DNA of 64,000 nucleotides, taken from the NCBI GenBank assembly GCA_016178305.1, contig JACOTM010000024.1:1-64000 (forward strand). Reading direction: 5' to 3'. The notes under the pieces were generated by a model. The model was not told the DNA's origin and searched no databases. It saw only the letters and a list, made by a program, of their open reading frames with translations. A program made the position numbers and the translations under genes. The DNA is from Flavobacteriia bacterium. Lineage in GTDB: Bacteria > Bacteroidota > Bacteroidia > Flavobacteriales_D > Crocinitomicaceae. Of this stretch, positions 18,592-27,979 are shown one piece after another. Positions within the stretch are counted from its first letter, which is position 1. Each line of letters begins with the position of its first letter.

Positions 18592-20568
18592 ATGGATAAA
18601 AAAGAATTAGAGAGTAAAAAACTTCCTGACTTAAAAGAAATTGCAAAATCTATAGGAATTAACAATTATGAAACGCTTAAGAAAGCAGAATTAATTGACA
18701 AAATTATTGCTGAACCTCAATCAGTAGGAAAAGGAATTGAATCCAAAACAACTAAAACGGTTAAAACAAAAGAAACTAAAGTAGTTGAAGCAATAAAGGA
18801 AGTTAAGGAGGTTAAAGTCAAAACAAATAAGCCTACTGTAGTAAAAGAAGAAGCTGAAAAAAAAGAAGTAACTTTAGAAGTTAAATCCGAAAACGAACCC
18901 CCTTCAAATTCAGAGGAAGTTGCAAGACCAAAAAGAGCAAGAACAGTAAAGAAATTGGCAAGTTCTGGGAGTATTACACAAGAAGTTCAGCCAAATTTAT
19001 TTGCAACAGAAGAAATAAAAAGTGATGAAAAAGTAACCGTTTTTATTAAAGGTCAAAAAATCACAAAACAAGTTGCTAAAAAAGTTGAAGAAGTTCCTCT
19101 TGAAGCAACAGAAGTAAAGGCGGAAGAGAATACGAAAACTGCTGTTGCACCTCAAAAAGAACGTTTCGAAAATAGAAATCAAAATAGTAATTTCAAAAAT
19201 CCGAATAACCCGAATTACAGAAAAGAAGAGACTAATCAAGGGGAAAATCAAAATCAGCCAAGACATAATAATCAAAATCAACAAAGAAATAATCCTAATC
19301 AAAACCGTCCTCAAAATAATAATCAAAACAACAATCGAGGAAACAATAATAATCCTAATCAACACAACAACAACAACAACAATAATAATAATAATAATCA
19401 ACAAAATGCAGTTTCTCAACAATTAGAAAAAGATGAGGAAATGTATGATTTAGTTGGTATTGTTACAGCTGAAGGAGTATTAGAAGTTTTACCAGAAGGA
19501 TTCGGATTCTTACGTTCATCGGATTATAACTATTTATCTTCTCCTGATGATGTTTATGTTTCTCAAAGTCAAATCAAATTATTCGGAATAAAAACGGGTG
19601 ATACAATTAAAGGTTCTATTCGACCACCTAGAGAAGGAGAAAAATTCTTCCCTTTAGTAAAAGTTGAATCAATTAATGGCAGACATCCTTCGTACATTCG
19701 GGATAGAGTTCCTTTTCAATATCTAACCCCTTTATTTCCAGATGAAAAATTCAAATTAACGGGACATAAACAAGAAACAATGTCAACACGTGTCATGGAC
19801 TTGTTTGCTCCTATTGGTAAAGGTCAACGTGGATTAATTGTTGCGCAGCCAAAAACTGGTAAAACAATGTTATTAAAAGATGTTGCCAATGCTATTGCTG
19901 CAAATCATCCAGAAACATATTTAATTGTTTTATTAATTGATGAAAGACCCGAAGAGGTTACAGATATGGCTAGAAGTGTAAAAGCAGAAGTGATTGCCTC
20001 TACATTTGACGAGCCGGCAGATAGACATGTAAAAGTAGCCAATATGGTTCTTGAAAAAGCAAAAAGAATGGTTGAATGTGGTCATGATGTTTGTATTTTA
20101 TTAGACTCGATTACTCGTTTGGCAAGAGCATATAATACTGTTTCTCCTTCATCTGGTAAAGTTCTTTCAGGAGGTGTTGATGCGAATGCATTACATAAAC
20201 CAAAACGTTTCTTCGGTTCAGCTCGAAAAATTGAAAATGGTGGTTCTCTTTCCATTTTAGCTACTGCATTAACTGAAACTGGTTCTAAAATGGACGAAGT
20301 TATTTTCGAAGAATTTAAAGGTACAGGGAACATGGAGTTGCAATTAGATCGTAAAATTTCTAACCGCCGTATTTACCCTGCGATTGATATTTTAGCTTCT
20401 GGAACTCGTCGTGAAGATTTACTTTCCGGGAAAGATGCATTGCAACGTATCTGGTTGTTAAGAAAATTTATTGCGGACATGAATCCTGTAGAAGCAATGG
20501 AATTTATCAAATCAAACATGGAAAACACGATTTCAAACGAAGAATTCTTAGTTTCAATGAATCGTTAA
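18592..20568 (+). CDS. rho: Transcription termination factor Rho with long disordered insertion
   Basis: 658 residues against about 419 in E. coli. A SAP-like Rho N-domain (about 8-42) is separated from the RNA-binding cold-shock domain (about 290-365, GFGFLRS and [14 protein letters not shown]) by some 240 residues of Lys/Glu-rich then Asn/Gln-rich low-complexity sequence, including 12 consecutive Asn (259-270). The ATPase core has Walker A QPKTGKT (420-426), Walker B VCILLDS (501-507) and the R-loop region [18 protein letters not shown]. It acts as a hexameric RNA-dependent helicase ending untranslated transcription. A strong terminator follows. Confidence 0.97.
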   Translation: MDKKELESKKLPDLKEIAKSIGINNYETLKKAELIDKIIAEPQSVGKGIESKTTKTVKTKETKVVEAIKEVKEVKVKTNKPTVVKEEAEKKEVTLEVKSENEPPSNSEEVARPKRARTVKKLASSGSITQEVQPNLFATEEIKSDEKVTVFIKGQKITKQVAKKVEEVPLEATEVKAEENTKTAVAPQKERFENRNQNSNFKNPNNPNYRKEETNQGENQNQPRHNNQNQQRNNPNQNRPQNNNQNNNRGNNNNPNQHNNNNNNNNNNNQQNAVSQQLEKDEEMYDLVGIVTAEGVLEVLPEGFGFLRSSDYNYLSSPDDVYVSQSQIKLFGIKTGDTIKGSIRPPREGEKFFPLVKVESINGRHPSYIRDRVPFQYLTPLFPDEKFKLTGHKQETMSTRVMDLFAPIGKGQRGLIVAQPKTGKTMLLKDVANAIAANHPETYLIVLLIDERPEEVTDMARSVKAEVIASTFDEPADRHVKVANMVLEKAKRMVECGHDVCILLDSITRLARAYNTVSPSSGKVLSGGVDANALHKPKRFFGSARKIENGGSLSILATALTETGSKMDEVIFEEFKGTGNMELQLDRKISNRRIYPAIDILASGTRREDLLSGKDALQRIWLLRKFIADMNPVEAMEFIKSNMENTISNEEFLVSMNR

Positions 20569-20588
20569 AAAAGATATACTTACATTTG

Positions 20589-20620
20589 TCCCGATTTAGA
20601 AAACTAAGTCGGGATTTTTT
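20589..20620 (+). terminator. Intrinsic terminator after rho
   Basis: An 11-bp stem (TCCCGATTTAG at 20589-20599 with CTAAGTCGGGA at 20604-20614, one G-T wobble), an AAAA loop and six T. Confidence 0.9.
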
Positions 20621-20632
20621 ATACATTATGAT

Positions 20633-21199
20633 ATGAAGATTACAATTAAAACAGCTATTATATTTGCTTTCATTTGGATGATGATTAAGATTAGTTTTCT
20701 CGGAATGGGAAAAGCGCATGATTTATTAAAAATAGCTGTAATTATCAATATCTTATGTCTTTTACTTTCAATTTCAGTTGGTTTATATCTTCAAAAGAGA
20801 AAAGATACCGAAGAAACTTCAGCTTTAAAAGATGTTAAAAATGGTATGGGTGCAGGTGTAATTTATACTGTTATTGTAAGCTTCTTTATCTATCTATATT
20901 ATTCGAAAATTGATTTAGACTTTAATAAACATCAAATTGCTGAACAAGAAATTTTACTTGAAAAAACAATTAACAATCCAAGTGATTATAAAAAATTAAA
21001 AGAATCGAATGAATCTTTTGAAACAATGAGTGACAAACAATTGAAAATTCAAATTCAAAAAAATATTAGAGCTACATACAGTCCTCAATCCGTTACTACC
21101 GTTGCTTTATTAGGAATGTTATTATTAACTACTATTAACAGTATTTTTGTAACTGCTGTTTACCGTAAGGTTGTATTTACTCCAAAAGCAATGAAGTAA
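20633..21199 (+). CDS. DUF4199 family membrane protein
   Basis: 188 residues with four hydrophobic helices (about 5-22, 28-50, 72-95, 155-175) and the DUF4199 pattern: a GMGAGVIYTVIVSFFIYLYY segment, a charged middle loop (about 97-145) and a last helix ending in VYRKVVFTPKAMK. Function unknown; the family is typical of Bacteroidota. It lies 13 bp after the rho terminator and 10 bp before the GH38-like gene. Confidence 0.78.
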   Translation: MKITIKTAIIFAFIWMMIKISFLGMGKAHDLLKIAVIINILCLLLSISVGLYLQKRKDTEETSALKDVKNGMGAGVIYTVIVSFFIYLYYSKIDLDFNKHQIAEQEILLEKTINNPSDYKKLKESNESFETMSDKQLKIQIQKNIRATYSPQSVTTVALLGMLLLTTINSIFVTAVYRKVVFTPKAMK

Positions 21200-21209
21200 A
21201 ATTGACAAT

Positions 21210-23921
21210 ATGATTTCAAAATTTCTTTTCTTATTTTTTGTAATTTTTCAATTTTCAATTTTTTCTCAAGAAAAAGATACGATAGCAGGTTTTGAAACAA
21301 AAATAAAAGGTGAAGAAATTAATTATTTTTCCCCGCTTGCAGAATTTGCCCCAACAGCTTTATTAACACGTGCAAATGGAGAATCAGAAATTTCTTGGAA
21401 TGCCCCTAAATCACAATCAAATTCAAAAATAATAACTTATGAATTACTAATCGGTCATTCATCTGGTACCAGTTCCGATAATCGGTCATTTGAAGTAAAA
21501 CTCAATGGAGAAATTCTATTCATTTTTAAAACATCCAAAGTAAACAAATTAGTTCCTTTTGAAAAAAAAGTTTCCAAACAAATAAATTATTATTTTCAAC
21601 CGCAAACTTTTGATGTTAATGGTGATGTATTTGGGAAATTATATATTACTGTTCCGCAAAAAAGCGTCAAAAAAAACACCCATTTTTCAATCAAAGGCAT
21701 CAATCAAAACAGTCGAGATTGGCTTATGGTTTTTATGTATCAAAAAGGATTCAAAATAAATGTGCATCCGAACAACTTAATTCATAAAAAAGAAGATAAG
21801 AGGCAATTAATTTTTTCAATTGAAAATCCTTTAAACTATTCCGCTGTTTTAGAAATTCAATCACATTATTTTTCTCAAAATATACTCTTAAAAGCTGGAT
21901 ATAATAAATTTACAATTCCAGCTTATGAAAAAGATTTCATAGGTAAGGATTCATTGTTATTCATTTTCAATAAACAAGATTCTTTAAGTAAAATAGTTCT
22001 ATTAGAAAAAATAAATGATTATACTTTCCACATCATTCATCATTCTCACAATGATATTGGATACTCCCATCTCCAAACAGAAGTTGAAGAAATCCAAATA
22101 AGAAATATTCGAACAGCAATAAAATGGATTAAGGATAATCTAAATTCAAAAGAAAAACCTTATTGGCATATTGAATCTCTATGGGCTGTTGAAAATTACT
22201 TGAAAGTAGCTTCTGAAACCGAAAAAAATGAATTTATCGAAATTGTAAATAACGGAAACATTCAACTTTCTGCAAATTATGCAAATATTTTAAGCGGATT
22301 ATCTCAACCAGAAGAACTAAATTGGATGATTGAATATGCTAAAATATTAGAACAAAAATATGGCTTAAAGTTTTCTAATGCTATGATTACAGATATTCCA
22401 GGTATCACTTGGTCAGGCTTAAATGTTTATCCGACAAATAATATCCCTTATTTATCTCTCGGTCCAAATTATGTTGATAGTCAAGCTGATAAAGGAGACC
22501 GCGTCGGTGGAGTTATTAAAGAACAAGGAGATGTTGTTTTTTACTGGAAACCAGATAGTTTATCAAATAAAAAAGTACTCGTTTGGACAGCAGGAAAAGG
22601 ATATTCTTTTTTTCATGGAATAACAGAAAAAGATAAACAAACAAGTTGGGAAGAACGAATTTCTAATTATTGCGACGAGCTAAATTTAAAACAATATCCA
22701 TACAATATTATTCAATTGAGATATACTAAAAACAGTGATAATGGACCAGTAGATACCAATTTATGTTCTTTTATTGAAAATTGGAACAACACCTATTCAT
22801 CACCAAAATTAAAAATCACAGGTTTAACACCATTGTTTTCTGAATTAGAGTCAAAATACAAAAATGATATTCCTCAATTAACAGGTGAAATTTCACCTTA
22901 TTGGGAAGACGGAGCATATTCAACAGCTGTTGAAGAAATGGAAAATAGAGAATTATCTATTCAAACAATAGCAATGGAAAAATATGCTAAAAATTTAAAC
23001 AAGTTATTCGAAAACAAAGAATTATTCTATCATTTACATAAAAACATTCTACTTTTTCACGAACATACTTGGGGTTCATGGTGTAGTATTTCAGATCCTG
23101 AAATCTTTTTTACTACTGAACAATGGAAAGTTAAAAAACAATTTATTGATTCGGCTAAGTTTTATTATAATCAATTATCAAAAAAATTAAATTATACTTA
23201 TAATAAATCGATTGCTACAAATATCTCTGATAAAAAAATAATTGATTTTTCTATTGATCTAAAGCATGGAGGAATTCAATCTTTACAAATTAATGACTTC
23301 ATAGTGAATACAAGTAATTCAGAATATAAACTTTTTGAACCTATTTACTCAAAAGGAATAAACCCTTCTACCCTGTTTCAATCCAGTGAAGTTATCGTAA
23401 AAGAAATTGAAAATTCTGACACTTTAAAAATTCTCGAAGTCCACTCAAGTATTCCATCTATTGATTCTTTTGTTTGGACATATACATTAAACAAAAACCA
23501 AAACCGTTTAATATGCCATTATCATTTTAACAAAGCAATTGAAAAAAATAAAGAATCACTTCACATTGCAATACCATTTGGTAAAGAAGATGTTTCGATA
23601 AGATATGGTACGAATTCCAAAATGATTGACTTATCAAAAAATCAACTTCCTGGTTCAAATAAAGACTTTATTTGTGTAGAAAATCAACTTGAAATGCAAT
23701 CTAAAAATCTAACAATGGTCATAAATTCACCTAAAATTAATCTTTTTGAAATTGGCTCTATAATCAATGAAGATAAATTAAAGGGTTCAAAAAATTGGAA
23801 AAAAACATTACTTCAAAACAATAGTGTTTACTTATATGTATTCAATAATTACTGGCACACCAATTATAAAGCATATCAAGAAGGTATGTTTGACTTTGAA
23901 ATTGAAATCTCATTTAAATAA
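21210..23921 (+). CDS. Secreted glycoside hydrolase family 38-like protein (alpha-mannosidase-like)
   Basis: 903 residues with a signal peptide (cleavage near IFSQ, residue 20). After a beta-rich N-terminal region of about 260 residues comes a GH38-like catalytic domain: IIHHSHNDIGYSH near 275-286 (metal-binding His and Asp), WHIESLWAVENYL, the probable nucleophile in MITDIPGITW (Asp395), and LLFHEHTWGSW. C-terminal beta domains follow. GH38 enzymes cut alpha-mannosides with a divalent metal; true substrate unknown. No SusC/SusD partners are adjacent, so it is not in a classic polysaccharide-utilisation locus. It is followed six bases later by a lipoprotein gene. Confidence 0.8.
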   Translation: MISKFLFLFFVIFQFSIFSQEKDTIAGFETKIKGEEINYFSPLAEFAPTALLTRANGESEISWNAPKSQSNSKIITYELLIGHSSGTSSDNRSFEVKLNGEILFIFKTSKVNKLVPFEKKVSKQINYYFQPQTFDVNGDVFGKLYITVPQKSVKKNTHFSIKGINQNSRDWLMVFMYQKGFKINVHPNNLIHKKEDKRQLIFSIENPLNYSAVLEIQSHYFSQNILLKAGYNKFTIPAYEKDFIGKDSLLFIFNKQDSLSKIVLLEKINDYTFHIIHHSHNDIGYSHLQTEVEEIQIRNIRTAIKWIKDNLNSKEKPYWHIESLWAVENYLKVASETEKNEFIEIVNNGNIQLSANYANILSGLSQPEELNWMIEYAKILEQKYGLKFSNAMITDIPGITWSGLNVYPTNNIPYLSLGPNYVDSQADKGDRVGGVIKEQGDVVFYWKPDSLSNKKVLVWTAGKGYSFFHGITEKDKQTSWEERISNYCDELNLKQYPYNIIQLRYTKNSDNGPVDTNLCSFIENWNNTYSSPKLKITGLTPLFSELESKYKNDIPQLTGEISPYWEDGAYSTAVEEMENRELSIQTIAMEKYAKNLNKLFENKELFYHLHKNILLFHEHTWGSWCSISDPEIFFTTEQWKVKKQFIDSAKFYYNQLSKKLNYTYNKSIATNISDKKIIDFSIDLKHGGIQSLQINDFIVNTSNSEYKLFEPIYSKGINPSTLFQSSEVIVKEIENSDTLKILEVHSSIPSIDSFVWTYTLNKNQNRLICHYHFNKAIEKNKESLHIAIPFGKEDVSIRYGTNSKMIDLSKNQLPGSNKDFICVENQLEMQSKNLTMVINSPKINLFEIGSIINEDKLKGSKNWKKTLLQNNSVYLYVFNNYWHTNYKAYQEGMFDFEIEISFK

Positions 23922-23926
23922 CATCC

Positions 23927-24571
23927 ATGAAAACAACTATTATTCTTATTGCTCTTAGCTTCTTTTTATTTATTTCTTGTAGTCAAAATTCTGGTAAAAA
24001 ATCGAACTTTGAAGGAATTATTGAATATCATAACTCCTTTATTTGCAAAACAAAAAATATAGATTCAATAGCATTAAGAGTTATTTTCGGAAAAAGTGCA
24101 ACATTATATTTCAAAGACGGAAATTTCTCAGAACGCTATAATGATGGGGTAATGTTGGAACAATTTTACAATAAAAAAGAGAACAAAACGTATATTAAAA
24201 AGAATTTATCTGACACTTTATTTTGGTTCAATTGCGCGCAAAAACCTGAAAAAATAATCAAATGGAAATTAATTCCTCACCAAACAAAAGTATTAAAAAT
24301 AGATTGTGATGAATTAGTAACCTATTATAAAGAAAAAACCATTCATTTTTATTTCAATTCCGATTCATTCCCTATTAATCCTAATTGGTACAATAAATAC
24401 AGTTATTCGAACAAAAATTTTGTTACAAAAATCATGAAATCAATGTATTTAAAATACAAAATTGAATATCCTGATTTTATTGCAGAAGTAACTGCTACTT
24501 CAATTTCCAAACAAAAAGTTGATCCTAGAACTTTTGAAATTCCCCAAACAGCAATTCTAATAAAAGAATGA
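23927..24571 (+). CDS. Lipoprotein of unknown function
   Basis: 214 residues. N-terminal signal with lipobox LFISC (Cys at about residue 19), so it should be lipid-anchored in the envelope. The mature part starts FEGIIEYHNSF, the type of opening seen in DUF4412/GLPGLI-like proteins of this phylum, and stays beta-rich to the end (EVTATSISKQKVDPRTFEIP). I cannot name the family with confidence. The short gap to the GH38-like gene suggests one operon. Confidence 0.65.
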   Translation: MKTTIILIALSFFLFISCSQNSGKKSNFEGIIEYHNSFICKTKNIDSIALRVIFGKSATLYFKDGNFSERYNDGVMLEQFYNKKENKTYIKKNLSDTLFWFNCAQKPEKIIKWKLIPHQTKVLKIDCDELVTYYKEKTIHFYFNSDSFPINPNWYNKYSYSNKNFVTKIMKSMYLKYKIEYPDFIAEVTATSISKQKVDPRTFEIPQTAILIKE

Positions 24572-24666
24572 AACACTACTCCCTTGAGATTTTGTGAATT
24601 ATTATTTTTAATTTCACTAGCTAAAATTGTGGAATATTCCTATATTTAAAAGAAAAAAATAAAAAT

Positions 24667-26604
24667 ATGAAAAAAAACTCATTTACATTTATCACATTAA
24701 TGTTACTGAGTTTTAACTGTTTATATTGTCAAACAGAAAATAAAGATCTCGATATATTAATTGATCTCGAAAAAAAAGGACATACAAAAAAAATAAATTA
24801 TTCTAAAAGCTTAGTCACAAACAATTACGATAATATTTATAACAGATGTTATTGGAAGATTGATCCATTTGTTAATTATATCGCAGGAAACATTACTTCC
24901 TATTTCAAACCAACTTCCGCTAATTTTAGTCAAATTGAATTTGATCTTTCATCATCGTTAACCGTTGATTCTATTAAGTATCATCAAACTTTAGTTAGTT
25001 TTATTCACGATGATTTTGATTTATTAAAAATTAATTTGAATACAATTATAGCTATAAACCAAATTGATTCCTTAACAATTTATTATCAAGGTTTACCTCA
25101 AAATGGAAATTCTGAAACCTTTATTCAAGAAATTCATGATAATTACCCAATAATTTGGACTAAATCAGAACCTTATGGTGCAAAGGATTGGTGGCCCTGT
25201 AAACAAAATTTAAATGATAAAGTTGATTCACTTGATATTTATGTAGAAATTCCTTTTGGAAATAAAGTAGCTAGTAATGGAAAACTAATTGAAATTATTT
25301 CGAATTCAAATTCAAACACTTACCATTGGAAAAGCTTATACCCTATTGCAGCTTATTTAGTTGCCATTGGAGTAACTAATTACACTGAATTTAGCCAATA
25401 TGTTGTTCATCCTTCAATCACTTATGAAGTTCTCAATTATGTTTATCCTGAAACCTTAGATACTGCATTGGTTCATACGCTTGAAATTATTGACATCCTT
25501 AATCTATACGATAGTTTAACAATAATTTATCCTTTTGCTGCTGAAAAATATGGGCATGCACAATTTGGTTGGGGAGGTGGCATGGAACATCAAACGATGA
25601 GTTTTATGATTAATTTCGATTTTGGATTAATGGCTCATGAATGTGCACATCAATGGTTTGGCGATTATATTACATGTGGAAGTTGGGAGGATATTTGGTT
25701 AAACGAAGGATTTGCGACATTTTTTGAAGGCTTGGCACAACAAAAATTACACCCTGAAAACTGGTATAACTGGAGATATTTTAAAAAAAATAATATTACC
25801 TCAAAATCGTATGGAACTGTTTTTTGTGACGATACTACAAATATCTCTAGAATATTTGATGGTCGTTTAACATATAATAAAGGGGCATATATATTGCACA
25901 TGTTACGTTGGAAACTTGGAGATTCTCTTTTTTTTAATGCGCTTACAAATTACTTAAATGATCCAACTTTGAAATACAATTATGCTAAAACTCAAAGTTT
26001 AATTACCCATCTAGAAGTTACAAGCGGCCAGGATTTAACTAGCTTTTTTGATAAATGGTTTTACAAACAAGGTTATCCAACTTATGAAGTCATTTGGAAT
26101 AAAAAAAATGATCTTCTTAATTTACAGATAAATCAAGTTACTTCTGATCCAAGTGTGCTTTTTTACGAAATGCCCGTTCCAATTAAAATTATCGGTGAAT
26201 TCATGGATACCACAATTATTTTAAATCATCTTTATTCCGGACAAATTTTCACAACTTCGATTCCTTTTCCAATAAAAGAAATTCAATTTGATCCAGAAAT
26301 GTGGATATTATCGCGTAATAATTTAGTTATTAATTCAAATACAGATTACACAAATCCCTTTCAAATCAATATTTTTCCAAACCCAAGTTCTGATGTATTG
26401 TCAATCGAATCTCATAATACGAGTTCTAGCATAAATAAAATCGAAATCTTTGATTTAAATGGCAATTTAGTCTATTATGAATCCGTTACTGATTCCATTT
26501 CAACGATTAAAACGATAGATATTAAAAAATTAGATACTTCAATATATAATTTAAAAATATATACCATGAATGAAGTCGTTAATTTTCAATTTCTGAAAAA
26601 CTAA
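24667..26604 (+). CDS. M1-family zinc metallopeptidase with T9SS C-terminal sorting domain
   Basis: 645 residues. Signal peptide (ending near LYCQ), an N-terminal M1 beta domain, then the zinc site HECAH (near 323-327) with the third ligand Glu in WLNEGFATF. The GAMEN-like exopeptidase motif is changed to GGGMEH. The last about 80 residues (INIFPNPSSDVLSIES..., FDLNGNLVYY) form a type A T9SS sorting domain, so the protein should cross the outer membrane by the Por/Gld machinery and be released or attached outside. Expected activity is aminopeptidase-type peptide cleavage. Its stop overlaps the convergent gene's stop. Confidence 0.92.
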   Translation: MKKNSFTFITLMLLSFNCLYCQTENKDLDILIDLEKKGHTKKINYSKSLVTNNYDNIYNRCYWKIDPFVNYIAGNITSYFKPTSANFSQIEFDLSSSLTVDSIKYHQTLVSFIHDDFDLLKINLNTIIAINQIDSLTIYYQGLPQNGNSETFIQEIHDNYPIIWTKSEPYGAKDWWPCKQNLNDKVDSLDIYVEIPFGNKVASNGKLIEIISNSNSNTYHWKSLYPIAAYLVAIGVTNYTEFSQYVVHPSITYEVLNYVYPETLDTALVHTLEIIDILNLYDSLTIIYPFAAEKYGHAQFGWGGGMEHQTMSFMINFDFGLMAHECAHQWFGDYITCGSWEDIWLNEGFATFFEGLAQQKLHPENWYNWRYFKKNNITSKSYGTVFCDDTTNISRIFDGRLTYNKGAYILHMLRWKLGDSLFFNALTNYLNDPTLKYNYAKTQSLITHLEVTSGQDLTSFFDKWFYKQGYPTYEVIWNKKNDLLNLQINQVTSDPSVLFYEMPVPIKIIGEFMDTTIILNHLYSGQIFTTSIPFPIKEIQFDPEMWILSRNNLVINSNTDYTNPFQINIFPNPSSDVLSIESHNTSSSINKIEIFDLNGNLVYYESVTDSISTIKTIDIKKLDTSIYNLKIYTMNEVVNFQFLKN

Positions 26605-27389
26605 AAAGCTGCTGTTAGTAAATCTAATAATTCAGGTTTTTTGTCCGCAGCCATTGAAAAAATAGAATTTTCTTGCGGAATATATATTCCATCTGAATGA
26701 TTTTTTAATTTATCTTTATCCCCACTCCATGCGTTTGCTTGGGGCACAACAGACATAATACCTCTCATTGTATTGTCTTCAAATTCAGGTTTTGAATTGG
26801 ATTCAGCGAACTTAAATTCCCGTGTTTCTGAATTGCTGAATTGCTCTGCATCAATATTTTCTACAGCACTATCCGCAACATTATTAATCATTGGTGAAAC
26901 AAATGCAATTTCAGTATTGGAAGAAACTTCAGATTTCTTGTTAATTTGTTGATTAGGGACATAATAATTTGAAGGTTTTTCATTTTTTTCTTTGAATCTT
27001 GAATTCTCCAATTTCATTTTAGTCATCGCTAAAATTTCATGTTCCTTAACTTTTGGTTTTAACAAAAATGGCACTGCTAATAGCACAATAATTCCTATAG
27101 CAGCTATTTGCACTAATGGTCTCGCTATAAAATTTTGATTTAGTGGGTATAATTTATGAAAGAAGTTGATATTTTTACTTGAATATTTTGCTTCAAATAA
27201 TAAATCTAATTTATTTTTAGTTTTAAAGGAAACTTCCATTAAATTTTCTTCTATAATTACCGGAAAAACGGCTTTTAATTGATTAAATTCTTCTTCATTC
27301 GTGAACAAGTCTTTAAACGCTTCTTTTTCTTGCATTGTTAATTCAATGAAAGCTTTTTGAAGTATGCTATGTTGTAATTCTTTCTCCAT
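26601..27389 (-). CDS. Probable anti-sigma factor (single-pass membrane protein)
   Basis: 262 residues lying two bases downstream of an ECF sigma gene. An N-terminal helical part of about 90 residues is followed by one membrane helix (about 95-115, VQIAAIGIIVLLAVPFLL) and a long, poorly conserved, polar outer part. This topology and position are those of anti-sigma factors. The N-terminus lacks an obvious zinc HxxxCxxC motif. It would hold the sigma factor at the membrane until an envelope signal releases it. Assignment rests mainly on gene order. Confidence 0.65.
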   Translation of the reverse strand: MEKELQHSILQKAFIELTMQEKEAFKDLFTNEEEFNQLKAVFPVIIEENLMEVSFKTKNKLDLLFEAKYSSKNINFFHKLYPLNQNFIARPLVQIAAIGIIVLLAVPFLLKPKVKEHEILAMTKMKLENSRFKEKNEKPSNYYVPNQQINKKSEVSSNTEIAFVSPMINNVADSAVENIDAEQFSNSETREFKFAESNSKPEFEDNTMRGIMSVVPQANAWSGDKDKLKNHSDGIYIPQENSIFSMAADKKPELLDLLTAAF

Positions 27390-27391
27390 AA

Positions 27392-27979
27392 CTAACGATT
27401 TATCAATGGATTAAATTCTTTTAATAAACTGGCTAAATGTTTTGTCGCATAAAATAATCTTGATTTTACTGTACCTTCATTTAAATCTAACATTTCAGCT
27501 ATTTCTTTAATCGACAAACCATCTTCATGTCTTAATGAAAAAACTTCTCGATGTTTCAAATCTAATTGTTGCATAGAATCAATATAAGTCTTTTGAAAAA
27601 TAGATTCATGTGTTTCTTTCAAAACATCATGAGATTCAGAAACAACTTGAACATGATCAATTCCATTGGAGGTATTTTTGCGGACTTCCTGTTTTTTATA
27701 TTCATTTTTGCACATATTATTGGCAACAGAATACACCCATGTTTTAAAAGTTCTAGAAGCATCAAAAGATTCTGGCTTTTGGATAATTTTGGCAAACAAA
27801 TCATGAACAAAGTCCTCTGCTTTTTCTTTATCTTTCCATAACATACGAAAAAAATAACGCATCAAAGCATTCGCATAACGTGTGTATAATTCGTCAAAAG
27901 CTTTCTTCTCTCCCTTAGAAATTGAAAGCATCAACTCTTCATCACTCCTACTTTTATATGACGTTTTGAAAAATAGCAT
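27392..27979 (-). CDS. ECF-type RNA polymerase sigma factor
   Basis: 195 residues with sigma-70 region 2 (YTRYANALMRYFFRMLWKDKEKAEDFVHDLFAKI, then FKTWVYSVANNMCKN) and region 4 (LDLKHREVFSLRHEDGLSIKEIAEMLDLNEGTVKSRLFYATKHLASLL). No region 1 or 3, hence the ECF class. Its ATG overlaps the upstream gene's TAA by one base (TAATG), and the probable anti-sigma factor follows two bases later, so three genes form one leftward operon. Confidence 0.93.
   Translation of the reverse strand: MLFFKTSYKSRSDEELMLSISKGEKKAFDELYTRYANALMRYFFRMLWKDKEKAEDFVHDLFAKIIQKPESFDASRTFKTWVYSVANNMCKNEYKKQEVRKNTSNGIDHVQVVSESHDVLKETHESIFQKTYIDSMQQLDLKHREVFSLRHEDGLSIKEIAEMLDLNEGTVKSRLFYATKHLASLLKEFNPLINR

Noticed and set aside
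18997-19426. Long open frames on both strands inside the Asn-rich part of rho
   Set aside because: They arise from AAT/AAC codon repeats (ATT/GTT in reverse) and have extreme composition (Ile/Val or Ile/Thr runs).
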